Shown piece by piece: positions 46,546-56,311 of a DNA stretch of 64,000 nt; the stretch's first letter is position 1, and each line of letters begins with the position of its first letter. A model generated the notes under the pieces. The model had not been told where the DNA came from. It searched no databases and saw nothing but the letters and a program-made list of their open reading frames with translations. Source of the DNA: Streptococcus rubneri (GTDB taxonomy: Bacteria > Bacillota > Bacilli > Lactobacillales > Streptococcaceae). The position numbers were made by a program, and so were the translations under genes. Location of the stretch: positions 992,001 to 1,056,000 of the forward strand of contig NZ_SRRP01000001.1 in the NCBI RefSeq assembly GCF_004785935.1. The letters are read 5' to 3'.

Positions 46546-46868
46546 TTATTTAATTTGATCATCGTTCGACGATAAACCAAAGGGATCCCAAGCATTATAA
46601 CTCTACCTTTGAAATGTAATATATCCTTGTTTTGAGAAATTATATTCTATGTAATTTAAACCATAATATAAATCGGATGAAGAAACATCCCTTGCACTGC
46701 CTCCCTAATTCATAAACAATTTATAGGTTTCTACAGTCAGTTTTCTATCTCCACTTACAATTTGAGTATTATTAAGATTCGATTCTCTATTTACTTCATC
46801 TTTTATGGCAGACCCAAATAGTTTTACTGGTTCACTTTTATCTGAATATTCCCTTTTCTGTTCATTAA
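46546..46868 (-). pseudogene. Decayed C-terminal gene fragment of unknown family
   Basis: One frame reads VKLFGSAIKDEVNRESNLNN, VSGDRKLTVETYKLFM, then a stop, GGSARDVSSSDLYYGLNYIE, another stop after GYITFQR, and AWDPFGLSSND to a TAA at 46546. Two internal stops and no start show a dead gene. It sits directly upstream of the possible immunity remnant, so a toxin C-terminus is conceivable but not shown. Confidence 0.4.
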
Positions 46869-46898
46869 TTTACATGAAATCAGCACATCCAAGTACAA

Positions 46899-46926
46899 GC
46901 CTGACCCTTATCTAGTCAGGCTTTTT
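46899..46926 (+). terminator. Plus-strand terminator without an attached gene
   Basis: AGCCTGAC/GTCAGGCT stem followed by TTTTTG on the plus strand. No intact plus-strand gene precedes it; it overlaps the 3' end of the minus-strand gene at 46908. Confidence 0.55.
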
Positions 46927-47453
46927 GTTAGCTCTTTGTGGACCTTCCTCTGAGATAGTATATGGGATTGACCTAAACAGAGATAGACTCCATAGAACAT
47001 CATCAGACTCATACAATAGCTTTCCGGAAGATTTTCTATGATGTAATGAACTGCATGAAAAATACTAGCATATAGCAAGGCCAGACCAATCCACAGTTTA
47101 TAATAAAGCTTTGATTTCATTCTTAAAAGAAACTCTGCCTGCTTGTCGAGCGCCTCTATATGAAACTCTCCAAAACTTGGATCTCGTTCCATGGTCAGCA
47201 TACGGCTGATCCATTTAGCAGTCGCCAACCAGCCCACTACAAGCAAGACAGTCTTATAAACCACAGAAATGGAATGGATCCAATAAGGGACTAGGATTAC
47301 GAAACCAATGACGAAGGCTAGACCAACCGTCCACTTATCAAATCGAATGGGCTTTTTTTGATCATTCACATAAAGTTTCATTCTTATCATATCTAAGTAG
47401 TACTCTTTACCAGCAAAACGCATTATATAAATTAAACTATTTTTTCTATGCAT
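46908..47453 (-). CDS. Hypothetical membrane protein
   Basis: A 181-residue protein I do not recognise, with four hydrophobic helices (WTVGLAFVIGFVILVPYW, TVLLVVGWLATAKWI, LWIGLALLYASIFHAV, MSLMMFYGVYLCLGQ) and a charged segment between the second and third pairs. The C-terminal codons lie within the hairpin at 46899-46926, so the true end could be eroded. Ribosome site GGGAGG upstream. It is at the right border of the island, followed by another unknown membrane protein gene. Confidence 0.55.
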   Translation of the reverse strand: MHRKNSLIYIMRFAGKEYYLDMIRMKLYVNDQKKPIRFDKWTVGLAFVIGFVILVPYWIHSISVVYKTVLLVVGWLATAKWISRMLTMERDPSFGEFHIEALDKQAEFLLRMKSKLYYKLWIGLALLYASIFHAVHYIIENLPESYCMSLMMFYGVYLCLGQSHILSQRKVHKELTKSLTR

Positions 47454-47616
47454 TTTAAACCTCCCTTACTGTACATATGTGGCAAGCTAGTCACTTTTTC
47501 ACTTCAATAGTCTACTCCAGCTTTTGATTCTGTCAGTTTTTAGTAGTTCTTCTCACCAGACTTGCTATTAAATAGAACGTCAACTGTTCCACTCAAGAAA
47601 ACCAGCACTTCTCCTC

Positions 47617-48396
47617 TTACTCCTCAATCGCTAGCCCATCGCCAACTTCATCCTCCAAGTATTGTTTTGCCATCCGAACAATATAGAGCGACGTATCTTC
47701 TGATAGCAACTTATTAAAAAGCTCCTTCGCTCTATCCTTATCACCTTTAAGAGTAGCATTCAAAGCTTGATAGTAGATGATTTCTAACTGCTGGTACTTG
47801 AAGTCATTGGTCAAGTCTTCGAAATAATCATTGCTTTGGTGGGCAACGGTTAAATCATAGAGAGCAAGACAGACCTTTCTTGTTTTCTCAGCTAGTGTAG
47901 GGTCTGTAATGGTCAATTCATTTAACCGAGCCTCTAGCTCTTCTCTGGACAAATCAGGATCTGTCAGCACGGTTGATCGAATAAGATAACTTTCAAAAAA
48001 GTTCTTATACTTCTGCGGACAATCCGCCTGACTAAGTTCGTCTCTGGTTTCCTTTATGACAGTATCAAATTCTCCCATCATAAAAGAATAGGCAACCGAG
48101 GTAAGTTTGATGTCTGTCCGTAAGATAGGTTTTTTCACATCCTTGTTCAGCTGAAGATATTGCCTCCAAGATACTAAATCTAAGTCTACATGGAGCAAGG
48201 TGTTGCACTTGTTTGCATAGTTCTTTTTGATCCATTGAATGAATAAAAACAAGACTGCAAGGACCAATAAGACTGCACCAATTTGAAGAAAGGTATCTCT
48301 GACTACTATCCCTATACAAAAAATCAGGAGTATTGCCAAAAGCCCTGCTGCTCTAACATAGAGCCTATAGTTTTTTCTTAGTGCTTTATAATCCAA
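47617..48396 (-). CDS. Hypothetical membrane protein with cytoplasmic helical domain
   Basis: A 259-residue protein of unknown function. Two adjacent TM helices (about 14-32 and 36-54) are followed by ~200 residues of mostly alpha-helical, TPR-like sequence ending DEVGDGLAIEE. The stretch YYQALNATLKGDKDRAKELFNKLL looks like a TPR helix pair. Ribosome site GGAGG upstream. Likely an envelope-associated adaptor, but nothing specific can be said. Confidence 0.7.
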   Translation of the reverse strand: MDYKALRKNYRLYVRAAGLLAILLIFCIGIVVRDTFLQIGAVLLVLAVLFLFIQWIKKNYANKCNTLLHVDLDLVSWRQYLQLNKDVKKPILRTDIKLTSVAYSFMMGEFDTVIKETRDELSQADCPQKYKNFFESYLIRSTVLTDPDLSREELEARLNELTITDPTLAEKTRKVCLALYDLTVAHQSNDYFEDLTNDFKYQQLEIIYYQALNATLKGDKDRAKELFNKLLSEDTSLYIVRMAKQYLEDEVGDGLAIEE

Positions 48397-48529
48397 TTTG
48401 TAGCCTCCTATTTATAGACTTTATTTTTACTTGAAAACAGATTCTCTGACATCAAAACAAGTTACCTCCTATCTTACCTCATTTTTCTTAGGCACGCAAG
48501 CTGAATATAAGCCCCTCCTATGACTAGAT

Positions 48530-48558
48530 TTGAATCAAATGAAAAATTAAGGTACAAT
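48530..48558 (+). promoter_or_regulatory. slrA promoter
   Basis: TTGAAT (48530-48535), 17-nt spacer, TACAAT (48553-48558), about 30 nt before ATG 48591. Confidence 0.65.
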
Positions 48559-48590
48559 AGAGAATAGACAAATGTGTTGAGAGGATTAAT

Positions 48591-49436
48591 ATGAAAAAAA
48601 TTATCGCCCTACTATTATTTTCTGGCTTGGCTTTGACAGCTTGTACAACAAATAAAACAAATTCTAGCTCTTCAAGTTCAAGCAAAGAACAAACTGAGCA
48701 AACTTCAACGTCTAGCTCTAATCAAAAAGATCAAAAGAAAATTGAAGAAGAACAAAAGAAATTAGAACAACTGCGCAAAGATTTTAACGATGCCATGACC
48801 AATGAAAATGCGGTCTTCCCTCAGCTCTCCAACGAAGTTGCCGAAGATGAAGCTGTCGTGAAAATCACTACCAACAAAGGGGACATTACCGTTAAGCTCT
48901 TTCCGAAATACGCACCTTTAGCCGTTGAGAATTTCTTGACCCACGCTAAGGAAGGCTATTATGACGGTCTCCTCTTCCACCGTGTGATTAACAACTTCAT
49001 GATCCAAACAGGAGACCCTAAAGGTGATGGTACGGGTGGTGAATCCATCTGGAAAGGCAAAGATACCTCTAAAGATCCAGGTTCTGGATTTGAAAATGAA
49101 TACTCCCCTTACCTCTACAATCTTCGAGGTGCCTTAGCTATGGCCAATTCCGGTCCAAACACAAATGGAAGCCAATTCTATATCAACCAAAATAAGGCGG
49201 ATATCTCAAGCAAGCTTCCAACTGATCGTTTTCCAGCTAAAATCATCGAAGCCTATAAGAATGGTGGAAACCCTACCCTTGATGGTGGCAACTACACCGT
49301 CTTTGGACAGGTCATCGACGGCATGGATGTAGTTGACAAAATCGCCGAAGTTGAAACTGACGACAAAGACAAACCAAAAGAAGATGTCAAAATTGAAAAG
49401 ATGGAAGTCGTCAAAGACTATGATTTCAAGAAATAA
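48591..49436 (+). CDS. slrA: Cyclophilin-type peptidyl-prolyl isomerase lipoprotein SlrA
   Basis: A 281-residue surface lipoprotein. The lipobox LTAC puts the lipidated Cys at 18, followed by a Ser/Thr/Gln-rich linker and a charged coil (KKIEEEQKKLEQL). The cyclophilin domain (about 85-275) has FHRVINNFMIQTGDPKGDGTGG and LAMANSGPNTNGSQFY. It assists folding of exported proteins and in pneumococcus contributes to colonisation. Monocistronic, with its own promoter and terminator. Confidence 0.92.
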   Translation: MKKIIALLLFSGLALTACTTNKTNSSSSSSSKEQTEQTSTSSSNQKDQKKIEEEQKKLEQLRKDFNDAMTNENAVFPQLSNEVAEDEAVVKITTNKGDITVKLFPKYAPLAVENFLTHAKEGYYDGLLFHRVINNFMIQTGDPKGDGTGGESIWKGKDTSKDPGSGFENEYSPYLYNLRGALAMANSGPNTNGSQFYINQNKADISSKLPTDRFPAKIIEAYKNGGNPTLDGGNYTVFGQVIDGMDVVDKIAEVETDDKDKPKEDVKIEKMEVVKDYDFKK

Positions 49437-49438
49437 GC

Positions 49439-49465
49439 AAAAGAGAACCTGACGGTTCTCTTTTT
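49439..49465. terminator. Terminator after slrA
   Basis: AAAGAGAACC-TGAC-GGTTCTCTTT hairpin with T run on the plus strand, shared with the convergent ABC-F gene. Confidence 0.85.
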
Positions 49466-49469
49466 GTCT

Positions 49470-51011
49470 TTATGTCAATTCATTAAAGTCCCAGATTTGG
49501 TCCATCCAGCCTTCATAGAAGTCTGGCTCGTGGCAAACCATGAGGATCGATCCCTTGTATTCTTTCAGGGCCCGTTTCAACTCTTCTTTGGCATCCACAT
49601 CCAAGTGGTTGGTCGGCTCATCTAGTACCAAGACATTGTTTTCACGGTTCATCAAGAGACAGAAGCGTACCTTGGCTTGCTCCCCACCGGATAGTACCTG
49701 AATTTGGCTCTCGATATGCTTGGTCGTCAAGCCACAGCGGGCAAGGGCTGCACGAACCTCTGCTTGATTGAGAGCTGGAAAGGCATTCCAGACTGCTTCT
49801 AGCGGTGTCTGACGATTGCCTCCTTCGACCTCTTGCTCGAAATAGCCAAGCTCAAGATAATCCCCGCGCTCGACTTCACCAGCAATTGGAGGGATAATTC
49901 CTAAAAGACTCTTCAAAAGAGTGGTTTTCCCGATCCCATTAGCTCCGATAATGGCTACCTTTTGATTGCGCTCGAAGGTCAAGTTCAAAGGCTTAGTCAA
50001 GGGACGTTCATAGCCAATTTGGAGATCCTTGGCCTGGAAGATAAAGCGTCCAGGTGTACGGGCATTTTTAAATTCAAAGGAAGGTTTTGGTTTCTCGCTT
50101 TGCAACTCAATGAGTTCCATCTTATCCAGCTTCTTCTGACGAGACATGGCCATATTCCGCGTTGCCACACGTGCCTTATTGCGGGCCACGAAATCTTTGA
50201 GGTCAGCAATCTCTTTTTGTTGGCGCTCATAAGCCGCTTCCAATTGCGATTTTTTCATTTCATAGACTTCGAGGAATTGGTAATAGTCCCCAGAATAGCG
50301 AGTCAACTGCTGATTTTCTACATGGTAGACGATGTTGATTACATCATTCAAGAAAGGAATATCGTGGGAAATAAGGACAAAGGCATTTTCATAATTCTGC
50401 AAGTAGCGCTTGAGCCAATCGATGTGCTCCGCATCCAAGTAGTTGGTCGGCTCATCTAGTAGCAAGATATCAGGTTTTTCTAGCAAGAGTTTGGCCAAGA
50501 GGACCTTGGTCCGCTGCCCACCTGAAAGGGCCGTGACATCTGTCTCCATGCCAAAGTCCATGACCCCTAGAGCCCGAGCCACTTCATCAATCTTGGCATC
50601 CAAGGTATAAAAATCCCGACTCTCTAACCGATCCTGGAGCTCTCCGACTTCTTCCATGAGGGCATCCATATCCGCTCCATCTTCAGCCATTTCCATATAG
50701 AGGTCATTGATGCGAGCCTCTGCTTTAAAGAGTTCGTCGAAAGCTGTCCGCAAAACATCACGCACAGTTTGTCCTTCTTTTAGAACAGCGTGCTGATCCA
50801 GATACCCAGCGGTCACATACTTAGACCACTCAACCTTTCCTTCGTCAGGCAACATCTTCCCTGTCACGATGCTCATGAAGGTCGATTTCCCTTCACCATT
50901 GGCTCCGACTAATCCGATATGCTCACCCTTTAACAAACGGAAGGACACATCCTCAAAAATAGCCCGGTCTCCAAAGCCGTGGCTTAAATTTTTTACCTCT
51001 AAAATACTCAT
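49470..51011 (-). CDS. ABC-F family ATPase (YbiT/YkpA-like)
   Basis: A 513-residue soluble protein with two ABC domains and no TM segments: Walker A GANGEGKST and GANGIGKTT, signatures LSGGQRTKVLLAK and LSGGEQAKVRFCL, Walker B LLLDEPTNYLD and LVLDEPTNHLD. A charged inter-domain linker (about 240-300, KKSQLEAAYERQQKEIADLK) is the P-site tRNA interaction motif. ABC-F proteins act on the ribosome as translation factors, or as antibiotic protection proteins. This one resembles the housekeeping YbiT/YkpA group more than the ARE groups. Monocistronic. Confidence 0.9.
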   Translation of the reverse strand: MSILEVKNLSHGFGDRAIFEDVSFRLLKGEHIGLVGANGEGKSTFMSIVTGKMLPDEGKVEWSKYVTAGYLDQHAVLKEGQTVRDVLRTAFDELFKAEARINDLYMEMAEDGADMDALMEEVGELQDRLESRDFYTLDAKIDEVARALGVMDFGMETDVTALSGGQRTKVLLAKLLLEKPDILLLDEPTNYLDAEHIDWLKRYLQNYENAFVLISHDIPFLNDVINIVYHVENQQLTRYSGDYYQFLEVYEMKKSQLEAAYERQQKEIADLKDFVARNKARVATRNMAMSRQKKLDKMELIELQSEKPKPSFEFKNARTPGRFIFQAKDLQIGYERPLTKPLNLTFERNQKVAIIGANGIGKTTLLKSLLGIIPPIAGEVERGDYLELGYFEQEVEGGNRQTPLEAVWNAFPALNQAEVRAALARCGLTTKHIESQIQVLSGGEQAKVRFCLLMNRENNVLVLDEPTNHLDVDAKEELKRALKEYKGSILMVCHEPDFYEGWMDQIWDFNELT

Positions 51012-51095
51012 GATTGACTCTCTTTCATTGACTTCACTCGTATGATTATACCATCTTCAAGATAAAATGAAAAGGGAGTCCAACTCCCTTTCCTA

Positions 51096-51449
51096 CTACA
51101 AACCTAAGTCTGCGTATGGCTTCCGGTAACCCACTTGAACAACTTTTCCATCTTTCACTAAGAGAGGGCGTTTGATCAGCATGCCATCGCTAGCTAAAAG
51201 GTCCGCTGCTTCTTCTATCGAAAGCTGGTTCACCTTGTCTTTCAAGCCCAATTCCCGATACTTCATTCCACTAGTATTAAAGAACGATTTGATCGGTAGG
51301 GAAGATTCCGTCATCCAGGTTTGTAGTTGCTCACTGGTCGGGGTATCTACCACGATGTCTTGGCTATCAAACTCACAGCCTAAGTCGTTTAACTCCGACT
51401 TTGCCTTGCGACAGGTCGAACATTTTGGGTATTCAATAAATGATAACAT
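51096..51449 (-). CDS. ArsC/Spx family protein
   Basis: A 117-residue thioredoxin-fold protein with CSTCRKAK (CxxC) near the N terminus and the RPLLV segment typical of the ArsC/YffB/Spx family. It lacks the strict Spx RNA-polymerase-binding signature, so an arsenate-reductase-like or YusI-type role is more likely than a global regulator. Function not resolved. Ten nt downstream of ogt, in the same direction. Confidence 0.82.
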   Translation of the reverse strand: MLSFIEYPKCSTCRKAKSELNDLGCEFDSQDIVVDTPTSEQLQTWMTESSLPIKSFFNTSGMKYRELGLKDKVNQLSIEEAADLLASDGMLIKRPLLVKDGKVVQVGYRKPYADLGL

Positions 51450-51458
51450 TTTTTCTCC

Positions 51459-51965
51459 TTATTCTTTCCAAGATATGGCCTCATGATGCAACAGCCAACG
51501 TTTGCGGTCTAATCCAGCCGCATAGCCTGTCAATTGATTCTCCCGTCCTAGCACTCGGTGACAAGGGAGGAGAAGGAGCAAGGGATTCCGACCTACTGCT
51601 TGACCGATGGCTTGGGCCGATCTGCAAGACAAGGCTCGGGCAATCTCTCCATAAGTCCGACTCTCCCCATAGGGAATCTGAGCTAGGTAGGCCCAGACTC
51701 TTTGTTGAAAGTCTGTCCCTTGAGGAGACAGGGCAAAGGGGATGGGAAGATCTTCCCCTAAAAAGTACTGATCCAGCCATTCAAAGACAGCTTCATGAAG
51801 AGGTCGACAAGCTGCTTTGATGTGATCAATCCCTTGCTCACAATTGGCTTGGTCACAAAACCAGACCCCAACTAGACTTTCCTCATCCACCACAATAGAT
51901 AGAGGTCCCAAGGGACTCTGATAGAGTTGCCGATAGAACCTAGTCATTTTGAGATTGTTCTGCAC
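51459..51965 (-). CDS. ogt: Methylated-DNA--protein-cysteine methyltransferase
   Basis: A 168-residue suicide repair enzyme that takes alkyl groups from O6-methylguanine and O4-methylthymine. It has GTDFQQRVWAYLAQIPYGESRTYGEIA (arginine finger region) and the acceptor motif LPCHRVLG, with NQLTGYAAGLDRKRWLLHHE at the C terminus. The start lies 26 nt inside the end of the upstream GNAT gene. Confidence 0.93.
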   Translation of the reverse strand: MQNNLKMTRFYRQLYQSPLGPLSIVVDEESLVGVWFCDQANCEQGIDHIKAACRPLHEAVFEWLDQYFLGEDLPIPFALSPQGTDFQQRVWAYLAQIPYGESRTYGEIARALSCRSAQAIGQAVGRNPLLLLLPCHRVLGRENQLTGYAAGLDRKRWLLHHEAISWKE

Positions 51966-52512
51966 GGTAGTCCCAGCGATCGTCTTCGCTAATCACTTGG
52001 AAGAGGCTGGTTTCTGCCTTCCGTTTAATCTTCTGATAAGCGAGACGGACACCATCAATTGGAACCTTTCCACAGTAATGGAAGCCTAACTTCTCTAAAA
52101 GATATTGCATGACCTTGTTGTCAGGATGGGTATCACAGCGAAAATCCGGGCCTTTCTCTCCTTCGATCAAGCCTTGAAGGAAGGTTTGGGCTACGCCTCG
52201 TCCAGCAGCTTCTTTGGCAACAGCGATCCGGTGAAAACTGATATAGAGATAGTTATCATGTTCCCATTTTCCGTCATAAATATCATTATAAGCTGCTTCA
52301 TTTCCCTTATAGAGAGCGGCATATGCTACGACTTCTTGATTCTCTACAGCTACATAACCACGGCTCTCTAGGATATCCTCAAAAATGATTTCTTGATCCG
52401 GATAACCATCCTGCCATTGGTCCACGCCAGCTGCAGCTAAGCTGTCCTTGCCATCTTGAATGATTTCCATAATCCGATTGATTTCATTGGGATAGGCCAT
52501 TCTAATTTCCAT
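51940..52512 (-). CDS. GNAT family N-acetyltransferase
   Basis: A 190-residue GNAT protein (MEIRMAYPNEINRIMEIIQ at the start; VAKEAAGRGVAQTFLQGLIEG is the acetyl-CoA loop; YLLEKLGFHYCGKV). The substrate is unknown. The start is ATG 52512 with AAGGAG upstream; the frame open to 52587 lies in rsmI. It overlaps rsmI by 11 nt and ogt by 26 nt. Confidence 0.88.
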   Translation of the reverse strand: MEIRMAYPNEINRIMEIIQDGKDSLAAAGVDQWQDGYPDQEIIFEDILESRGYVAVENQEVVAYAALYKGNEAAYNDIYDGKWEHDNYLYISFHRIAVAKEAAGRGVAQTFLQGLIEGEKGPDFRCDTHPDNKVMQYLLEKLGFHYCGKVPIDGVRLAYQKIKRKAETSLFQVISEDDRWDYRAEQSQND

Positions 52513-53386
52513 CAGACTCTCCTTTTTCCTCCTCTTGGTGGTAACGGGCATAGAGATCACTCTTTTGCAGCCCGAATTGTTTGGCAACCTGTTTGATTGC
52601 CTGGTTCTTTTTCATGCCAGACTGGACCAGAAGATCAATCTCTTGGATCAGATCCACTTCTTCTAAATCTGGCTCCTGCTCACTGGCTCCCTCTACAATC
52701 AGAAGGCACTCCCCCTTGAGGGGATTTTCCTCTAGGTAAGCCACTAACTCCTCAATAGTCCCTCGCGTGTACTCTTCATAAATCTTGGTCAATTCTCGGA
52801 CCAGCACAACTGGACGATTCCCATAAACTGCCAGCATATTTTGAAGCGTCGCACGAACTCGGTGCGGAGACTCATAAAAGATCTGGGTCTCAGGATAGGC
52901 CAATTTCTCTTGGAAAAAGGCCTTTTGCTGCCCTTCCTTGCGTGGGAGAAAGCCATAAAAGATATGAGGCTGAGGTGCCAGACCACTCGCAATTAGACCG
53001 GTAATACCGGCACTCGGACCAGGAACCGCCACAACCGGAATCTCTCGCTCAATGGCTGCCTTGACCAAGTCATGACCTGGATCCGAAATACTTGGCAATC
53101 CTGCATCCGAAACCTGGGCCAAGTCCTTTCCTGACTCCAAATGAGCCAGCAAATCAGGGATTTTCTCCATAGCATTGTGCTCGTGAAAGCTGGTTTGAGG
53201 CGTACTAATCTCAAAATGCTTGAGCAAGAGTCCTGTATTACGGGTATCTTCCGCCGCAATCAGATCTACCTCTTTTAAGGTTTGGATCATGCGATAGCTC
53301 ATGTCATCCCGATTGCCAATTGGAGTTGGCACTAAGAAAAGAGTCCCTGTCCCTCTATCCCCCTTAAAACTTCGTTGAATCTGCAT
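52502..53386 (-). CDS. rsmI: 16S rRNA (cytidine-2'-O)-methyltransferase RsmI
   Basis: A 294-residue tetrapyrrole-methylase-fold enzyme that methylates the 2'-O of C1402 of 16S rRNA. Motifs: LFLVPTPIGNRDDMSYR, VSDAGLPSISDPGHDLV, VPGPSAGITGLIASGL and FYESPHRVRATL. A C-terminal winged-helix-like part (MKKNQAIKQVAKQFGLQKSD) follows. It is next to yabA, holB and tmk as in Bacillus. Confidence 0.96.
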   Translation of the reverse strand: MQIQRSFKGDRGTGTLFLVPTPIGNRDDMSYRMIQTLKEVDLIAAEDTRNTGLLLKHFEISTPQTSFHEHNAMEKIPDLLAHLESGKDLAQVSDAGLPSISDPGHDLVKAAIEREIPVVAVPGPSAGITGLIASGLAPQPHIFYGFLPRKEGQQKAFFQEKLAYPETQIFYESPHRVRATLQNMLAVYGNRPVVLVRELTKIYEEYTRGTIEELVAYLEENPLKGECLLIVEGASEQEPDLEEVDLIQEIDLLVQSGMKKNQAIKQVAKQFGLQKSDLYARYHQEEEKGESDGN

Positions 53387-53388
53387 GC

Positions 53389-53709
53389 TTACTCCCTAAA
53401 TAACAACTCATCACAAAAAATACACTCTTCATCATTTTCACGGCGTTGACCATAGGAGTCAGTACAGACATGAAAACCATCGTTGTAAATTCTTTGTAAA
53501 TTTTCACGTCCATTGCGATGAAATTTTGGTGAGGTAGTTTTCTCCACTTCTCCTAATCGTTCACGTAGTTTATCATTTTCAAGACGTAGAGCAGTGTTTT
53601 CCTCAACAATCAGTCTGAGATTCTTTTTAATGGCTTCAACTTCTGCTAAGGTGACTAATAATTCCTGGGAAAAGCCATCCAAAGCATCAAATAATTCTTT
53701 TTTATTCAT
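53389..53709 (-). CDS. yabA: Replication initiation control protein YabA
   Basis: A 106-residue negative regulator of replication initiation that binds DnaA and DnaN. An N-terminal coiled coil (about 1-60) is followed by a zinc-binding C-terminal domain ([20 protein letters not shown]). It lies 2 nt upstream of rsmI and 4 nt downstream of holB. Confidence 0.95.
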   Translation of the reverse strand: MNKKELFDALDGFSQELLVTLAEVEAIKKNLRLIVEENTALRLENDKLRERLGEVEKTTSPKFHRNGRENLQRIYNDGFHVCTDSYGQRRENDEECIFCDELLFRE

Positions 53710-53713
53710 CTCT

Positions 53714-54613
53714 TTACCTTCTATTTTTCAACTGCAAAACCATATACTCAAGAGCATTTTGGAAACTTACATTGCGTTCCCACATTTGTTTAGCCAAGAC
53801 CAAATGTTCTAGATAATCTCTTCCTAGAGCAAGACTGATGGAGCGGGCAAAGAGCAACTCCAACAAGCGGAAGGCCTGGGCCTGTTTTTCTTTATCATCC
53901 GTCTCTTGTACTAAGCGAGATACAAGTAGGTAAACATGAGGATCCGCTTTTAGACAGGCCGTGACAAAGCGCTCACACTCCCTTGCCAAATCGAAAAAGG
54001 CTGAACTCTGAGCAAGGGTTTGTGCTTCTTGAAAACCTTGACTAAAGTCGGCTAATAGATTTGCCTGTTGAAGGAGCAAACCTTCTTGAAGGAGATACTC
54101 TTTTAAGAAATTTTGGTTTTTCAGAAAATGAATCTGTTGCGCCCTACTTTTTATGGTCGGTAGAACCAATTGTTCATCGGCCGTTAACAAGAAAATATAG
54201 ACTTCACTCTGAGGCTCCTCAATCACCTTGAGGAGGGAATTCGCAGCATTAACATGCATTCGGTCTGCATCGCAAATGATAAAGACCTGCTTGGATCCTT
54301 CGTAGCCCGACTGAGAGAAATTCTGGATCAACTCTCGAATCCGATCCGTTTTAATAATCTGATTGATCGGCCGAACAACCGTCACATCTGAGAATTCATC
54401 TTCTTCAATTAAACGACAAGCCCGACAAGTCCCACAGGGCCAAACACCCTTCTTATCCGTACAAAAAAGACTTTGGGATAAGAGCTGGGCCATCTCAAAA
54501 CTGCCAAAATCACCAGTAAAGAGATAGGCATGACTCAATCGTTCCTGTTCTAAAACAGCTTGGAAGCGATCCACTAGCTGGGGTTGAAGTTCTCGCACTA
54601 GTTCTAACTTCAT
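53714..54613 (-). CDS. holB: DNA polymerase III subunit delta'
   Basis: A 299-residue clamp-loader subunit: [17 protein letters not shown] (degenerate P-loop), zinc-binding C-x8-C-x2-C ([16 protein letters not shown]), and the SRC-like sensor AQQIHF. It overlaps tmk by 4 nt. Confidence 0.93.
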   Translation of the reverse strand: MKLELVRELQPQLVDRFQAVLEQERLSHAYLFTGDFGSFEMAQLLSQSLFCTDKKGVWPCGTCRACRLIEEDEFSDVTVVRPINQIIKTDRIRELIQNFSQSGYEGSKQVFIICDADRMHVNAANSLLKVIEEPQSEVYIFLLTADEQLVLPTIKSRAQQIHFLKNQNFLKEYLLQEGLLLQQANLLADFSQGFQEAQTLAQSSAFFDLARECERFVTACLKADPHVYLLVSRLVQETDDKEKQAQAFRLLELLFARSISLALGRDYLEHLVLAKQMWERNVSFQNALEYMVLQLKNRR

Positions 54614-55248
54614 TCGCTAATCTCCAAGACTTCTTTTAATAAAAGCCACGTATCCTCAACCACCTGGTCAAAAGGTTGACTGGCATCGATTTTCACCACT
54701 CGTTGTGGTTCTTTTTCGAGGATGGCCAGATAGCCTTGTCGAACTTTCTGATGGAGACTAAGCCCTTCTAGATCCAAGCGATTGACTTCACGACTAGAGC
54801 TCTTAGCAATTCGAGCCAATCCTTCTTCTACATCAATGTCAAAATAGAAGGTCCGGTTTGGCTTGAGACCATCGGTCGCAAACTGGTTCAACCATTCAAT
54901 ATCCGTTACTGCTAATCCACGGCCAAAACCTTGGTAAGCTACCGAACTATCGATAAAGCGATCCATGATGACGAGCTTCCCAGCTTCCAAAGCTGGAAGG
55001 ACACGCTCTGCCAAGTGTTGACGACGACTGGCGATGTAAAGAAGCAATTCTGTTTTGGGATCCATTTCCGTATGGGAGGGATCTAAGATAACTTCTCGTA
55101 TTTTTTCTGCAATTGTGACCCCTCCCGGTTCCCGCGTGGTAATATACGCAATCCCTGCCTTCTCCAAACGTGGTAACAAGGCCTCTAAAACGGAGGATTT
55201 CCCAGCACCTTCTGGTCCTTCAATTGAAATTAATGTTCCTTGCTTCAT
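54610..55248 (-). CDS. tmk: Thymidylate kinase
   Basis: A 212-residue dTMP kinase: P-loop [18 protein letters not shown] motif [23 protein letters not shown] and the lid region. First gene of the tmk-holB-yabA-rsmI-GNAT-ogt run. Confidence 0.97.
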   Translation of the reverse strand: MKQGTLISIEGPEGAGKSSVLEALLPRLEKAGIAYITTREPGGVTIAEKIREVILDPSHTEMDPKTELLLYIASRRQHLAERVLPALEAGKLVIMDRFIDSSVAYQGFGRGLAVTDIEWLNQFATDGLKPNRTFYFDIDVEEGLARIAKSSSREVNRLDLEGLSLHQKVRQGYLAILEKEPQRVVKIDASQPFDQVVEDTWLLLKEVLEISE

Positions 55249-55420
55249 TCTCTCTTCTTAACTTTCTATGATTATTTCTCTTGCTTGTTTTACTTCCTCC
55301 TATTTTACCAAAAATAGGGGTAAAAATCCTGTCCCAATCAGTGAAAATTGATGAAAATAATTTCCTATTTTTCATTTTTTTTGGTAAAATGTATGGTGAA
55401 AAACGATTAGGAGAACGAGC

Positions 55421-56308
55421 ATGTTTAAGGTAAAAAATATTCTAACCATTATTTTTGGGGCTGGCATTTTTTCTTTTGGAATCTTTTTCCTCGTGATTCC
55501 ATTCCACTTTTATGAAGGAGGGGCTACAGGGATTACCCTGATCACCTACTACCTCTTTAAAATTCCAGTTTCAGTCATGAACTTGGCCATTAATATTCCC
55601 CTCTTTTTCCTGGCCTGGAAACTACTGGGTCTCCGATCTCTCTATCTCAGTCTGATAGGAACCTTCTCCGTTTCTTCTTGGATGGCTATCTTTGAGCTGA
55701 TCCCAGGGAGTCATCATCTCCAGAATGCGATTTTCACTGCTTTAGATGGAGATATCCTCCTCGCCTGTATCGGATCAGGGGTTATCCTTGGAACTGGGCT
55801 GGGGATTATCTTCAATGCTGGAGGAACTACAGGTGGAACCGATATTGTCGCACGTATCTTTAACAAGTACACGACGCTTTCTATGGGACGCCTCATGTTG
55901 ATTGTGGATGCCATCGTCTTGACAACTGTTTTGATCGTCTTTAAGGACTTCCGAATTGCGGCCTACACCCTCCTCTTTATCCTGATTGACACCGTCGTCA
56001 TTGATATCGTTGGTGAAGGAGGCTTTGCAGGGAAAGGATTCCTCGTGGTGACTTCTAAACCGGATGAAATTGCCAAACAAATCACGACTGATTTGGGCCG
56101 AGGGGTCACATTCATGAACGGCATGGGCTATTATAGCCAACAAGAAATGAAGATTATCTACTGCGTAGTCTCTCGGAATGAAATGAAACAAATGAAAGAC
56201 TTGATTAATAAAATTGATCCATTTGCCTTCATTACCATTACAGAAGCCCACGAAATCCTAGGAGAAGGATTTACCTTGGATACCAACAAGCAACCCATTG
56301 CTCGCTAA
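55421..56308 (+). CDS. YitT family membrane protein (DUF161/DUF2179)
   Basis: A 295-residue protein with five to six TM helices in the first ~200 residues (GILF-type IFFLVIPFHFYEGGATGITLIT, GTGLGIIFNAGGTTGGTDIVARI) and a C-terminal cytoplasmic DUF2179 domain (ITTDLGRGVTFMNGMGYYSQQE). Widespread in Firmicutes; function unknown. Start ATG 55421 with AGGAG upstream; alone on the plus strand. Confidence 0.88.
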   Translation: MFKVKNILTIIFGAGIFSFGIFFLVIPFHFYEGGATGITLITYYLFKIPVSVMNLAINIPLFFLAWKLLGLRSLYLSLIGTFSVSSWMAIFELIPGSHHLQNAIFTALDGDILLACIGSGVILGTGLGIIFNAGGTTGGTDIVARIFNKYTTLSMGRLMLIVDAIVLTTVLIVFKDFRIAAYTLLFILIDTVVIDIVGEGGFAGKGFLVVTSKPDEIAKQITTDLGRGVTFMNGMGYYSQQEMKIIYCVVSRNEMKQMKDLINKIDPFAFITITEAHEILGEGFTLDTNKQPIAR

Positions 56309-56311
56309 AAC

